DNA from: Streptomyces sp. NBC_00370
GTDB taxonomy: Bacteria > Actinomycetota > Actinomycetes > Streptomycetales > Streptomycetaceae
Length of the DNA: 64,000 bases
NCBI RefSeq assembly: GCF_036084755.1
Contig: NZ_CP107968.1
Coordinates: 8,316,001 to 8,380,000, forward strand
Direction: 5' to 3'
Shown here piece after piece: positions 18,638-29,216 of the stretch. How positions within the stretch are numbered: position 1 is the stretch's first letter; each line of letters opens with the position of its first letter. The position numbers were made by a program, and so were the translations under genes. The notes beneath the pieces are model-generated. The model had not been told where the DNA came from, did not search any database, and saw only the letters and a program-made list of their open reading frames with translations.

Positions 18638-21600
18638 GTGCCACGCGACACCGCTTCACTCGTGTACCAACCGAACGACACCACCCCTCCGTCCGCCGCG
18701 CGGCCGGCTCCGCTGCCGGTGTCGTACGCCCAGCGCCGCCTCTGGTTCCTGTCCCAGGTGGAGGGCGTCGGCGCGACCTACAACCTGCCCTGGGCGACCC
18801 GGCTCACCGGCCGGGCCGACCCGTACGCGCTGGAGGCGGCGCTCCGCGACGTCCTCGCCCGCCACGAGGCGCTGCGCACCGTGTTCGAGGAACGTGCGGG
18901 CCTGCCGTACCAGCGCGTGCTGGACGAGGACGAGGCCGTAAAGCTCCTCGACTTCGCGGTGGTCGACACGGGCCGGGACACGGAAGCGGCCGTCGACCTG
19001 GCCGCAGGGCACGTGTTCGACCTGGCCACCGAACTGCCGCTGCGCGCCAGCCTGTTCCGCCGAGGCCCGCACGACCACGTGCTGCTCCTGGTCCTGCACC
19101 ACATCGCCGCGGACGGCTGGTCGCTGGGACGGCTGGCCCACGACCTGGCGACCGCCTACGCCGCCCGCCTGGCCGGCGGGTCCCCCGGCTGGCACCCGCT
19201 GCCCCTCCAGTACGGCGACTACTCGCTCCGCCAGCGCTCCGTCCTCGGCGCCGAGGACGACCCGGACAGCGCCTTCAGCGTCCAACTCGCCCACTGGAAG
19301 GCGTCCCTGAGCGGTCTGCCCGAGGAGATCGCGCTGCCCACCGACCGGCCCAGGCCGGCCGTGCCGGGCCGCGGCTCCGGCGTGGTCCCCTTCCGCATCG
19401 GCGCGCTCGCGCACCGGCGGCTCGCCACGCTCGCCCGCACCTGCCGTACCAGTGTGTTCTCCGCACTCCAAGCGGGACTCGCCACACTGCTCTCGCAGTT
19501 GGGCGCGGGCACGGACATCCCGATCGGCTCCGTGGTCGCCGGCCGCACCGACGCCGACGTGGACGACCTGATCGGCTGTTTCGTCAACACCGTGGTGCTG
19601 CGCACAGACTGCTCGGGCGACCCGTCCTTCCGGGACCTGGTGAAGCGGACAGGGCGCGCGGACCTGGCCGCCTGGGCACACCAGGACGTGCCCTTCGAGA
19701 GCGTGGTGGAGGCCGTCAACCCGCCGCGCGTGGCCGGGCGCACCCCGCTCTTCCAGGTCAGCCTCTCCGCCCAGGACGCGGCTGCCGCCGAAGGACCGGA
19801 CCACGTCTCCTGGGCCGGTCTGCACGCCGAGCCGCATCCGGTGGGGCTCCAGCAGGCCAAGTTCGACCTCAGCTTCGGCTTCGCCGAGAACCGCTCGGCC
19901 GACGGCGAGCCCGCCGGGATACACGGCGTGGTGGAGTACGCCGCCGACCTGTTCGACCACGAGACGGCCGCGCTGATCTCCCGGTGGCTGGTCCGCGTCG
20001 TGGAGCGACTCGCGGCCGACCCCGACCTGCCGATCGGCCGCGTGTCCCTGCTCTCGCCCGCCGAGCGGCGTGCCGAGCTGGCGCGCGGCGAGGACCCCGA
20101 CAGCGCCTCGATCGCCGCCGCCTCCGCCACGAGCGTGCCCGCGCTGTTCGAGGCACGGGTCGCGGCCACTCCCTCGGCCGTGGCGGTCGTCGGCGACACC
20201 GGCGCTCTCACGTACACCGACCTCGACGACCGGGCCGGCCGGCTGGCCGGCGGCCTGGCCGCCCTCGGGGTGGGTCCCGGGGACGCCGTGGTCGTCGACA
20301 TGGAGCGCTCCGTGGCCCTCGTGGTCGCGCTGCTCGGCATCCTCAAGGCCGGTGCGCACTACGTGCCGCTCCACCCCGACCACCCGGGCGAGCGCGTGGA
20401 GCTGATGGCCCGCGAGACCGGGGCGCGCATCGCGGTCGCGGACGCCGCCCGGTGCGGGGACGGCTCGCGCCTGCCGGCCCGGCTGCAGGTGCTGGCCGTC
20501 GCGCCGGACGGCGCGGGAGCAGAAACCGTGACGCCCAGTCACACCGACACCGGCGGCTCCACCCCGGCCACGGCTCCGGAGCATGGCAAGGCCGTGAGCC
20601 ATCCCGACCTGGCCGCGTACGTGATGTACACCTCGGGCACCACCGGGCGCCCCAAGGGTGTGGCGGTCCGTCACCGCGACGTGGCCGCGCTCGCGGCGGA
20701 CCCGTGCTGGCAGGGCGGGGCCCACCGGCGAGTGCTGCTGCACTCCCCGCACTCCTTCGACGCCTCGACCTACGAACTCTGGGTGCCCCTGCTCAACGGG
20801 GGCACCGTGGTGGTCCATCCGGCGGGCACCGTCGACGCGAGGAGTCTGCGGCGGTCCGTCACCGAGCGGGGAGTGACCGGCCTGTGGCTGACGTCGGCGC
20901 TCTTCGACCTGGTGACCGAGGACGGCCCGGACTGCCTGCGCGGGGTGCGGGACGTGTGGACCGGAGGCGACGTGGTGCCCCCGAACGCCGTGCGCCGGGC
21001 CCTGGCCGCGTGCCCCGGCCTGGTCGTCCACAACGGGTACGGCCCCACCGAGACCACGACCTTCGCCGCCCGGCACGAGATCCGCGAGCCGGACGAGGCG
21101 GCCGGCCCCGTTCCCCTCGGCCGCCCGATGGCGGGCAACCGCCTGTACGTCCTCGACAGCCGGCTCGAACCGGCCCCGCCCGGCGTGGTCGGCGAGCTGT
21201 ACATCGCCGGATCCGGACTGGCGCTGGGTTACGTGGCCCAGCCCGCGCTGACCGCCGGACGCTTCGTGCCGTGCCCGTTCGGTCCGCCCGGTGAGCGCAT
21301 GTACCGCACAGGGGACCTGGTGCGCCGGTCCCGGGACGGGCTCCTGGCCTTCGTCGGCCGGGCGGACGGGCAGGTGAAGATCCGAGGTTTCCGGATCGAG
21401 CCCGGCGAGGTCGAGGCGGCGCTCACCGCTCACCCCTCGGTCGCGCAGGCCGTCGTGACCGCGCCGCGCGACGCCACGGGCGGCGGGCGCAGCCTCGTCG
21501 CACACCTCGTGCTGAAACGGACCCCCAGCGGCCACGAGGTCACCGAACTGACCGACGCGGTGCGCGAGTTCGCCGCAGAGCGGCTGCCCGCCTACGCCGT

Positions 21601-24600
21601 CCCCTCGGCCCTGGTCGTCCTCGACGCCTTGCCGATCACCGCGAACGGCAAGGTCGACCGCCGCGCACTGCCGGCCCCCGAGGCCCCGACGGCCGGCGGA
21701 CGCGAACCGGCCGACGAGCGGGAACACAGCCTGTGCCGCCTCTTCGCCGACATCCTGGGCCTGGAGAGCGTCGGCCCCGACGACGACTTCTTCCGCATCG
21801 GCGGCCACTCCCTCGCCGCCGTGCGCCTGGCCAACCGGATCCGCGAGGCACTCGGTGCCGACGTCGCGGTGAGCGACGTACTCCGCACCCCCACGGCGGC
21901 AGGTCTCGCCGCGCTGATCGCCGCGGGCGTGACCACGCGCCGGGCCCGGCTGCGCCCCGCGGACCGGCCTGGGCGGATCCCGCTGTCCCATGCCCAGCAG
22001 GGCCTTTGGTTCCTGTCGCAGTTGGAGGACCGTCCCGGCGCCTATACCGTGCCGGTCGTCCTCGGCCTGACCGGCGACCTGGACGCGGACGCGCTCACCG
22101 CAGCGCTGGCCGATCTCGTCCGGCGGCACGAGGCACTGCGCACCCTGCACCCGACCGCGGACGGCGTGCCCAGGCAACAGGTACTGGGAGCCGAGGAGAT
22201 CGGCGACCTGCTGCCCGTCGCGTACGAGCACTGCGCAGCCGAGGACCTTCCCGCCCACCTCGACCGGGCCGCCACCCACACCTTCGACCTGGCCACCGAA
22301 CTGCCGTTCCGCGCCCGCCTGATCAGGACCGGCCCGCAGAGCCACGTCCTGGTCCTGCTGCTCCATCACATCGCGGCCGACGGCTGGTCCATGGCGCCGC
22401 TGGGGCGGGACCTCTCCACCGCCTACGCGGCCCGGGTCCGCGGTCGGGCACCGGACGGGCAGCCGCTGCCCGTGCAGTACGCCGACTACACGCTGTGGCA
22501 GCGGGAAGTGCTGGGCGACCCCGGCGACCCGGACAGCCCGTTCGTACGGCAGGTGGACCACTGGCGGGAGGCACTGCGGGGCCTGCCGGAGGAGACGGTC
22601 CTGCCGGCCGACCGGCCACGGCCGTCCGTCCCCACCTACCGTGCCGGGCGTGTCGTCTTCGAACTGGACGCCGCGCTGCACGAACGCCTCGCCGACCTGG
22701 CGCGGCGCGGCGGCGTCACGCTGTTCGTCGTCCTGCGCACCGCGCTTGCCGCGCTGCTGCAGCGGCTGGGGGCCGGGGAGGACATTCCCATCGGCACGCC
22801 GGTGGCTGGCCGGCACGACGAGGCCCTCGACGACCTGGTCGGATGCTTCATCAACACGCTCGTGTTCCGCGCGGACCTGAGCGGCGACCCCACGTTCCGA
22901 ACGCTGCTCGGACGGGGACGGGAGGCCGACCTCTCCGCCTACGCCCACCAGGACGTGCCGTTCGAGCGGGTGGTGGAGGCGGTCAACCCGGTGCGGGAAG
23001 CGGGCCGCAACCCGCTCTTCCAGGTCGGCATCCAGCTGGAGCAGACAGCCGACGCCGCCCTGGACCTGCCCGGACTGACGGTCCGTCCCGTCGAGGCCGG
23101 CGGCGACACCGCCAAGTACGACCTGAACGTCGGCATCGCCGAGAGCCAGGACCGGGGCGTCCCCTCCGGCCTGCGCGGAGTGATCGAGTACGCCGAAGAC
23201 CTGTTCGACCGGGAATCGGCCGTGACGCTCGCGGAGCGGTTCGCCCGGCTGCTCGCACACGTGGCGGAGGATCAGGACGCTCCGCTCTCCCGGCTCGACG
23301 TGATGTCACCGGCGGAGCGGACGATGCTGGTGTCGGAGTGGAACGACACCGCCCTCGCGGTGCCGCCCGGGTCCGTGACGGGTGTCTTCGAGGACCAGGC
23401 AGCCAAGGAGCCCGCGGCGACGGCGCTGGTGTGTCACGGCCACCGGCTGACCTTCGGCGAGCTGAACGCACGGGCGAACCGCATGGCGCGGCTCCTCGCA
23501 GCCCGCGGGATCGGACCCGAGCACCGCGTGGCGCTGGTGCTCCCGCGCTCCGAGTTGATGGTGGTGGCCCTGCTGGCGGTGCTGAAGGCCGGCGGGGCGT
23601 ACGTCCCCGTCGACCCGGAGTACCCCGCGGAGCGCATCGCCTACCTGTGCGAGAACTCGCAGGCGACGCTGGTGCTGACCGAGAGCGCGGTGGCCGACCG
23701 TGTCCCGGGAACGGACGCCCCGCAGCTCGTGCTGGACTCCGCGGACACCGTCGCGGAACTGACCACGCGGACGCCCGAGGACCTGACGGACGGCGACCGC
23801 CGTGCCCCCTTGCTCCCCGCGCACCCCGCGTACGTCATCTACACCTCCGGGTCGACCGGCAGGCCCAAGGGCGTCGTCGTCGAGCACGGCGCGCTCACCA
23901 ACCTGCACTGGGCGATGCGCGAGCGGATCTGCCCGGCCATGGGACAGGCCCGCGAACGGCGCAGGCGCGTCGCCCACACCACCTCGTGGTCGTTCGACGT
24001 CTCCCTGGACGGGCTGTTCTGGATGCTCGCCGGCCACGAACTGCACCTGATCGACGCCGACACCCGCTTCAGCGCCGACCTGCTGGTGGCCTACCTGCAC
24101 GAACAACGCATCTCGGTCCTCAGCCTCACCCCCACCTACCTCACCCAGCTCCTGCGCGCCGGCCTGCTCGCCGCCGACGGCGAGGTCGACCATCTGCTGA
24201 TCGCAGGCGAGGAGCTGCCGCCCGCCCTGTGGAAGCGGCTGAGCGCACACCCGCAGGTCACGTCCATCAACCTGTACGGCCCCACGGAGTGCACCGTCTA
24301 CGCACTCACCGCCCCCATCGGCGCTGCGGCCGAACCGGTCATCGGAACACCGATCGGCAACATCCGCGCCCACCTCCTCGACGCCGCGCTCAACCCCGTA
24401 CCGCCCGGCACCGCGGGAGACCTCTGGCTGTCGGGGGAGGGACTGGCGAGGGGCTATCTCGGCAGGCCCGCACAGACCGCGGAGCGCTTCGTCCCCGACC
24501 CGTTCGGCGCGCCGGGCTCCCGGATGTACCGCACGGGCGACAGGGGCCGCCGCCGGGCCGACGGGCAGGTCCGCTACCTGGGGCGCAGCGACGCGCAGGT

Positions 24601-26602
24601 CAAGATACGCGGCCACCGCGTCGAACTCGGCGAGGTCGAGACGGCCCTGGCCCGCCATGCGGACGTCGCCCAGGCGGCGGCCGTGGCACGCACCGGTCCT
24701 GCCGGCGACAAACGGCTGCTCGGCTACGTCGTCCCCGCCGAGGCGGGCACCGCTCTCGACGGCGCCGCCGTCCTCGACCAGCTCGCGCAATCGCTCCCCG
24801 CGCACCTGCTGCCGAGCGCGGTCATGGTCCTCGACGCCCTGCCGCTGACCGGCAACGGCAAAGTGGACCGTGCCGCACTGCCGGAACCGGACTTCGCCGC
24901 CGCCACCGGCGGACGGGAACCGGCCGACGAGCGGGAACGGCAGGTGTGCGACCTGTTCGCGGACATCCTGAGCCTGCCGCGCGTCGGCGCCGACGACGAC
25001 TTCTTCCGCCTCGGCGGCGACAGCATCCTGTCCATCCAACTCATCAGCCGCGCCCGCAAGCTCGGGCTCGCCCTGCGCCCCAAGGACGTGTACCGCCACA
25101 AGTCGCCTGCCGCCCTCGCCCGTTTGGCCGGCCTGCCGGACACCAGACACGCCACCGGCGCTGCCCGCCCGTCCGACGCACCGTCCGGGCGCGCCCCGCA
25201 CACCCCGATCATCGCCTCCTACCTGGAGAACCTCCGCGGCGCCGAGCCGTTCTGCCAGTCGGTCCTGCTCCGCACCCCGCCCGCCGCCACGGAGGAGACA
25301 CTGCGCACGGCGGTCCGCACCCTGGTCCACCACCACGACGCCCTGCGCCTGCGGCTCGTCCGGGACACGGACGCCGGTCAGGACCCGGCCGTCGACATCC
25401 TCCCCAAGGACTCCACCGACGCCCTCACCGATCTCGTCCGCATCGACTCCCGAGGGCTGAGGGGAGAAGCGCTGCGCGAGGCCCACGCCCGCGAGCACGA
25501 CCGCGCGGCCGGGCGCCTGGACTCCACCGCCGGCCGGATGGCGACAGCCACCTGGTTCGACGCGGGACCCGGCAGCCCCGGCCAACTCCTCCTGGTCGTA
25601 CACCACCTGGCCGTGGACGGCGTCTCCTGGCGCATCCTCGGCGCCGATTTGGAGCGGGCCTGGCAGGACGCCGCAGCCGGCCGCCCCCCTGCCACGGCCG
25701 CTGTCGGCACCTCCTACCGCGCGTGGGCGAAGGCTCTGCAGGCCGAGTCCCGGACCGCCGCACGGATCGCCGAACTGCCGTGGTGGGAGCGGGTCCTGAC
25801 CGATCCAGGGCCCCCGCTCGGCCACCGGCCGGTCGACCCCGCGCGCGACACCTTCGGCACCGTCCGCCACCACGTCTCCGTACTGTCCGAGGACACCACC
25901 CGCGCCCTTCTCGGGCCCGCTCCCGCCGCCCTCGGCACCGCGGTCGACACGATCCTGCTGGCCGCCGTCGGTACCGCGGTCGCCGGCTGGCAGCACGCCA
26001 CGGGGCGGCCAACCGGCCCGTTGGTGGTCGAGATCGAGGGCCACGGCCGCCAGGAGTTCCACGGCGGCCTCGACCTCTCACGCACCGTCGGCTGGTTCAC
26101 GAGCTTCCACCCGCTGCGCCTGGTGCCCGACCGGGACCCGGACGCCGCACTCCGCCAGGCACACGCCGAGCACGAGGGCACCCCGGCGGACGGACTCGGC
26201 TTCGGCCTGCTGCGCCACCTCAACCCCGAGACGGCGCCGCGCCTGCGCCGCCTGCCCGCCGCGCAGATCGGCCTGAACTACCTCGGACGCTTCACCACCG
26301 CTGAGGCCCGGGACTGGACCCCGGCCCCCGACTCCGTGATCGACAGCGGCGTCGACCCGGCCATGCCCGTCCTGCACGGCCTCGAACTGTCCGCTCTCGC
26401 CGTCGAGAACGCGGGCACCGTCAGGCTGGAGACCACCTGGGCCTGGCCGTCCGGACTGTTCGACGAGTCCGACATCCACGCACTGTCCGCCCGGTGGGAC
26501 CGCGCCGTCGAGGCACTCACCGCCGGCGCGTCCCGTACGTCCAGCACAGCCGCCGAATCCCGGCAAGACGCCCACGCACCACGAGACAGGGGGCCCGCAT
26601 GA
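18638..26602 (+). CDS. NRPS C-A-T-C-A-T-E; first A domain predicted Val, ends in epimerase
   Basis: 2654 residues. The GTG start at 18638 has GGAGG 7 nt upstream; an earlier in-frame GTG at 18596 is less well placed. Module 1: C domain HHIAADGW (154-161), A domain, T domain GGHSL (Ser1058). Its pocket reads D-A-Y-W-W-G-G-T-F, a valine-type code. Module 2: C domain HHIAADGW (1243-1250), A domain, T domain GGDSI (Ser2129). Its pocket reads D-V-D-S-L-A-L-V-Y; Asp at the 239 position hints at a basic or polar residue but I do not assign it. The C-terminal E domain has HHLAVDGVSW (2322-2331) and VGWFTSFHP, so the last residue is probably converted to D before transfer. The stop overlaps dabA as ATGA. 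The next NRPS in the operon is the terminal C*-A-T-TE protein. Confidence 0.95.
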   Translation: MPRDTASLVYQPNDTTPPSAARPAPLPVSYAQRRLWFLSQVEGVGATYNLPWATRLTGRADPYALEAALRDVLARHEALRTVFEERAGLPYQRVLDEDEAVKLLDFAVVDTGRDTEAAVDLAAGHVFDLATELPLRASLFRRGPHDHVLLLVLHHIAADGWSLGRLAHDLATAYAARLAGGSPGWHPLPLQYGDYSLRQRSVLGAEDDPDSAFSVQLAHWKASLSGLPEEIALPTDRPRPAVPGRGSGVVPFRIGALAHRRLATLARTCRTSVFSALQAGLATLLSQLGAGTDIPIGSVVAGRTDADVDDLIGCFVNTVVLRTDCSGDPSFRDLVKRTGRADLAAWAHQDVPFESVVEAVNPPRVAGRTPLFQVSLSAQDAAAAEGPDHVSWAGLHAEPHPVGLQQAKFDLSFGFAENRSADGEPAGIHGVVEYAADLFDHETAALISRWLVRVVERLAADPDLPIGRVSLLSPAERRAELARGEDPDSASIAAASATSVPALFEARVAATPSAVAVVGDTGALTYTDLDDRAGRLAGGLAALGVGPGDAVVVDMERSVALVVALLGILKAGAHYVPLHPDHPGERVELMARETGARIAVADAARCGDGSRLPARLQVLAVAPDGAGAETVTPSHTDTGGSTPATAPEHGKAVSHPDLAAYVMYTSGTTGRPKGVAVRHRDVAALAADPCWQGGAHRRVLLHSPHSFDASTYELWVPLLNGGTVVVHPAGTVDARSLRRSVTERGVTGLWLTSALFDLVTEDGPDCLRGVRDVWTGGDVVPPNAVRRALAACPGLVVHNGYGPTETTTFAARHEIREPDEAAGPVPLGRPMAGNRLYVLDSRLEPAPPGVVGELYIAGSGLALGYVAQPALTAGRFVPCPFGPPGERMYRTGDLVRRSRDGLLAFVGRADGQVKIRGFRIEPGEVEAALTAHPSVAQAVVTAPRDATGGGRSLVAHLVLKRTPSGHEVTELTDAVREFAAERLPAYAVPSALVVLDALPITANGKVDRRALPAPEAPTAGGREPADEREHSLCRLFADILGLESVGPDDDFFRIGGHSLAAVRLANRIREALGADVAVSDVLRTPTAAGLAALIAAGVTTRRARLRPADRPGRIPLSHAQQGLWFLSQLEDRPGAYTVPVVLGLTGDLDADALTAALADLVRRHEALRTLHPTADGVPRQQVLGAEEIGDLLPVAYEHCAAEDLPAHLDRAATHTFDLATELPFRARLIRTGPQSHVLVLLLHHIAADGWSMAPLGRDLSTAYAARVRGRAPDGQPLPVQYADYTLWQREVLGDPGDPDSPFVRQVDHWREALRGLPEETVLPADRPRPSVPTYRAGRVVFELDAALHERLADLARRGGVTLFVVLRTALAALLQRLGAGEDIPIGTPVAGRHDEALDDLVGCFINTLVFRADLSGDPTFRTLLGRGREADLSAYAHQDVPFERVVEAVNPVREAGRNPLFQVGIQLEQTADAALDLPGLTVRPVEAGGDTAKYDLNVGIAESQDRGVPSGLRGVIEYAEDLFDRESAVTLAERFARLLAHVAEDQDAPLSRLDVMSPAERTMLVSEWNDTALAVPPGSVTGVFEDQAAKEPAATALVCHGHRLTFGELNARANRMARLLAARGIGPEHRVALVLPRSELMVVALLAVLKAGGAYVPVDPEYPAERIAYLCENSQATLVLTESAVADRVPGTDAPQLVLDSADTVAELTTRTPEDLTDGDRRAPLLPAHPAYVIYTSGSTGRPKGVVVEHGALTNLHWAMRERICPAMGQARERRRRVAHTTSWSFDVSLDGLFWMLAGHELHLIDADTRFSADLLVAYLHEQRISVLSLTPTYLTQLLRAGLLAADGEVDHLLIAGEELPPALWKRLSAHPQVTSINLYGPTECTVYALTAPIGAAAEPVIGTPIGNIRAHLLDAALNPVPPGTAGDLWLSGEGLARGYLGRPAQTAERFVPDPFGAPGSRMYRTGDRGRRRADGQVRYLGRSDAQVKIRGHRVELGEVETALARHADVAQAAAVARTGPAGDKRLLGYVVPAEAGTALDGAAVLDQLAQSLPAHLLPSAVMVLDALPLTGNGKVDRAALPEPDFAAATGGREPADERERQVCDLFADILSLPRVGADDDFFRLGGDSILSIQLISRARKLGLALRPKDVYRHKSPAALARLAGLPDTRHATGAARPSDAPSGRAPHTPIIASYLENLRGAEPFCQSVLLRTPPAATEETLRTAVRTLVHHHDALRLRLVRDTDAGQDPAVDILPKDSTDALTDLVRIDSRGLRGEALREAHAREHDRAAGRLDSTAGRMATATWFDAGPGSPGQLLLVVHHLAVDGVSWRILGADLERAWQDAAAGRPPATAAVGTSYRAWAKALQAESRTAARIAELPWWERVLTDPGPPLGHRPVDPARDTFGTVRHHVSVLSEDTTRALLGPAPAALGTAVDTILLAAVGTAVAGWQHATGRPTGPLVVEIEGHGRQEFHGGLDLSRTVGWFTSFHPLRLVPDRDPDAALRQAHAEHEGTPADGLGFGLLRHLNPETAPRLRRLPAAQIGLNYLGRFTTAEARDWTPAPDSVIDSGVDPAMPVLHGLELSALAVENAGTVRLETTWAWPSGLFDESDIHALSARWDRAVEALTAGASRTSSTAAESRQDAHAPRDRGPA

Positions 26603-27669
26603 CCACCGTCGATGCCGCTTTCCAAGAGATCACGCAGGCCCAACTGCTGCCGCGGATCATCCGCCTGGGTGACAACCTCTACGGCGCGTCCTTCTCCCTC
26701 ATGAAGCTCGTGCCGGCCCGCCACATCCTCCTCAAGGCCGTCGAGCGCGGCCTCCTCGGTCCCGACACCGAGATCGTGGAGACCACGTCCGGCACCTTCG
26801 GCCTGGCCCTCGCCATGCAGGCGGCGCTCCTCGGCCGGCGCCTGACGCTCGTCAGCGACCCCGTGCTGGACGTCAACCTGCGCCGCCGCCTCCTCGACCT
26901 CGGCACCCGCGTCGAAGTGTGCGAGCAGCCCATGCCCGTCGGCGGCTACCAGGAGTCCCGGCTGCGCAGGCTCGCCGAGATCCAGGCCGAGAACCCCGAC
27001 ACCTTCTGCCCCGAGCAGTACACCAACCCGGACAACCCCGCCTCCTACGCGATCGTCGCCGACCACCTGGCGGCGACCGTCGGCCCGGTCGACTGCGTGA
27101 TCGGCCCCGTCGGCTCCGGCGGATCGATGTGCGGCACCGTCGGCGCTCTGCGCTCGGCGCGCCCCGACGTGACAGCCGTCGGCGTCGACACCCACCGCAG
27201 CGTGCTGTTCGGGCACCAGGACGGCAGCCGCACCCTGCGCGGTCTCGGCAACAGCCTGATGCCCGCCAACCTGGACCACACCGTCTTCGACGAGGTGCAC
27301 TGGTGCACACCCGCCGAGGCGTTCGCGGCCACCCGCAGGCTGCACCGGGAACACGCCCTCTTCCAGGGCCCGACCAGCGGCGCCGGCTACCTGGTCGGAC
27401 GCTGGTGGGCCGCCCGCCACCCCGATGCCCGCTGCGTGGTGATGCTGCCGGACGAGGGATACCGCTACCAGGAGACGGTCTACGACGACAGCTGGCTGGC
27501 CGCGCAGGGCCACGACGTCCACGGCCTGCCCCAGGCGCCCGTCGAGGCCACCGACCCGACCCTGCCGACCGCCGCCTGGTCCCGCTACCCGTGGGGGCGC
27601 CGCAGCTACGAGGACGCCACGGGCCAGGCACGGCCGCAGCGCGCCGTCGCCGCGGGGGCCGCGCGATGA
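26599..27669 (+). CDS. dabA: PLP-dependent beta-replacement enzyme of 2,3-diaminobutyrate synthesis (DabA type)
   Basis: 356 residues, fold type II PLP family (cysteine synthase / cystathionine beta-synthase). Lys36 in SLMKLVPARH occupies the Schiff-base position; ETTSGTFGLALA is the phosphate/substrate loop, where the usual SGNTG Asn is Phe; GPVGSGGSMCG binds the cofactor phosphate. With a threonine kinase and an argininosuccinate-lyase homologue in the same operon, it fits the 2,3-diaminobutyrate route described for friulimicin-type and pacidamycin-type clusters. It would replace the phosphate of O-phosphothreonine with the amine of an amino-acid donor, most likely aspartate since the next enzyme should release fumarate. 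The ATG overlaps the NRPS stop as ATGA. Cysteine synthesis is unlikely given the altered substrate loop. Confidence 0.87.
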   Translation: MTTVDAAFQEITQAQLLPRIIRLGDNLYGASFSLMKLVPARHILLKAVERGLLGPDTEIVETTSGTFGLALAMQAALLGRRLTLVSDPVLDVNLRRRLLDLGTRVEVCEQPMPVGGYQESRLRRLAEIQAENPDTFCPEQYTNPDNPASYAIVADHLAATVGPVDCVIGPVGSGGSMCGTVGALRSARPDVTAVGVDTHRSVLFGHQDGSRTLRGLGNSLMPANLDHTVFDEVHWCTPAEAFAATRRLHREHALFQGPTSGAGYLVGRWWAARHPDARCVVMLPDEGYRYQETVYDDSWLAAQGHDVHGLPQAPVEATDPTLPTAAWSRYPWGRRSYEDATGQARPQRAVAAGAAR

Positions 27670-29138
27670 GCGCCTCACAGGGGCGGCTCACTGCGACCGT
27701 CGGCAGGCGCACCCAGCGCCTCGTCTACGCGCAGCCCACCAACCAGGAGATCAGCCGTGAGCTGCGGCTGACGAGCACCGTCGACCGCGCCCATCTGGTG
27801 ATGCTCACGGACTGCAAACTCATCGACCCCGAGGACGCCGAGGCGCTGCTGGGACAGATCGAGCGGATGCGCGCCGACGGCTTCACCGCCCTGCACGGGG
27901 CGCCGACCCCGCGCGGGCTCTACCTCGCCTACGAGAACCAGCTGATCGACGCACTCGGCGCCGAAACCGGCGGGCGGCTGCACACCGGCCGCTCCCGCAA
28001 CGACCTGAAGGCCACGGTGCAGGCCATGGCCCTGCGCACCACCCTCGCCGAGCTGGAGTCCGAACTGGTCCGCCTGCAGGCGGTGCTGCTGGCCCGCGCC
28101 CGCACCCACCGGGACGTGGTGATGCCCGTACACACGCACTACCAGGCCGCCCTTCCCATCACCTACGGCTACTACCTGACGGGCGTGGCACTGGCCCTCG
28201 GCCGCGACATCGCGGCGCTGCGCGACGCGGCGGCCGGTCTTGACCGCTGCCCGATGGGCGCGGCCGCCGCCGCCGGTTCCGAACTGCCCATCGACCCCGG
28301 GCGGGTGGCCCGACTGCTCGGGTTCGCCGGCCCTGCGCGGCACGCGCTCGACGCGGTCGCCAGCCGGGACACCGCGCTGCGCGCCCTGGCGGCGGCGGCA
28401 GGGGCCGCGCTGACCGTCTCCCGGCTCGGCACCGACCTCCAGCTGTGGAGCACGGCCGAGTTCGGCTTCATCACCTTCCCCGACCGGCTGGTCGGCGGCA
28501 GCTCGGCGATGCCGCAGAAGCGCAACGCCTTCCTGCTGGAACACGTCAAGGCCAAGGCCGGTACGGCGATCGGGGCGTGGACGGCGGCCGCGGCGATGAC
28601 CAGGTCCACCCCGTTCACCAACTCCATCGAGGTCGGCACCGAGGCGATCGGCGCCGCCGCGCCAGGACTTCGCGCCGTCGCCGACGCCGTACAACTCGCG
28701 CAGAGCCTGGTCGTGGGGGCCCGTCCGGTGCCGGAGCGGATGCTCCGGCGAGCGGAGGAGGGCTTCGTCGGGGCGACGGCACTGGCGAATCTCCTGGTCG
28801 GGGCCGGCGTGCCGTTCCGGACCGCGCACGGGGAGATCGGCTCAGCGGTGCGCCGCGCGGTCGAGCGGGGCGAGACGCGGCTCGCACGGGAGGAGCTGCC
28901 CGCCGAACTCGCCGACACGGAGCTGTCCCTCCCTGCTCTGGCGATGCGCCAGAGGTCGGGTGGCCCTGGCGACTTCCCGCAGCTGTTCGACGACGCCCTC
29001 GCCGACTGCCGGGCCCACACGGCGCGCGCCGCCCGTCGCCGGGCGGAGCTCGCCGCCGCCGACCAGGCCTTGGACGAGGCCGTGACCGCCCTTCTCGCGG
29101 GCCGTCCGGCCCAGATCGCCGGAGGTGATGTCCGATGA
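27666..29138 (+). CDS. dabB: Argininosuccinate-lyase-like enzyme of 2,3-diaminobutyrate synthesis (DabB type)
   Basis: 490 residues of the fumarase/aspartase superfamily. HTGRSRNDL is the argininosuccinate lyase substrate motif and GGSSAMPQKRNA is the superfamily signature; the usual Pro after the Asn is Ala. In 2,3-diaminobutyrate pathways the ASL homologue cleaves an N-succinyl-type adduct into fumarate and the diamino acid. The start overlaps dabA as ATGA and the stop overlaps the small chimeric ORF in the same way. A primary arginine gene is unlikely because of the NRPS operon and the deviating signature. The last 29 codons are repeated 167 bp downstream. Confidence 0.88.
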   Translation: MSASQGRLTATVGRRTQRLVYAQPTNQEISRELRLTSTVDRAHLVMLTDCKLIDPEDAEALLGQIERMRADGFTALHGAPTPRGLYLAYENQLIDALGAETGGRLHTGRSRNDLKATVQAMALRTTLAELESELVRLQAVLLARARTHRDVVMPVHTHYQAALPITYGYYLTGVALALGRDIAALRDAAAGLDRCPMGAAAAAGSELPIDPGRVARLLGFAGPARHALDAVASRDTALRALAAAAGAALTVSRLGTDLQLWSTAEFGFITFPDRLVGGSSAMPQKRNAFLLEHVKAKAGTAIGAWTAAAAMTRSTPFTNSIEVGTEAIGAAAPGLRAVADAVQLAQSLVVGARPVPERMLRRAEEGFVGATALANLLVGAGVPFRTAHGEIGSAVRRAVERGETRLAREELPAELADTELSLPALAMRQRSGGPGDFPQLFDDALADCRAHTARAARRRAELAAADQALDEAVTALLAGRPAQIAGGDVR

Positions 29139-29216
29139 TCCGCGACGCGTTCACCGCACCCGGCCCGCCTTCGTACGAGCCCGGCGCTCCGCCGCCCGTC
29201 CTGGCTCCGGTGGACC
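29050..29216 (+). repeat. 167-bp direct tandem duplication, first unit
   Basis: This segment spans the end of dabB and the start of the small ORF. The next 167-173 bp repeat it, reaching into the ATP-grasp gene. In the 75 nt up to and including the stop codon I count 10 mismatches between units. The second part has one 6-nt length difference. The unit contains the whole stop-start overlap, so duplication preserved translational coupling. Confidence 0.88.

Noticed and set aside
18656..26062. Long minus-strand open frames (over 900 and 1500 codons) opposite the C-A-T-C-A-T-E NRPS
   Set aside because: Such frames are expected opposite GC3-biased genes; the protein is low-complexity and no motif is present.
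26599..29138. Primary cysteine or arginine biosynthesis genes
   Set aside because: Both deviate at family motifs and are translationally coupled inside an NRPS operon with a threonine kinase.
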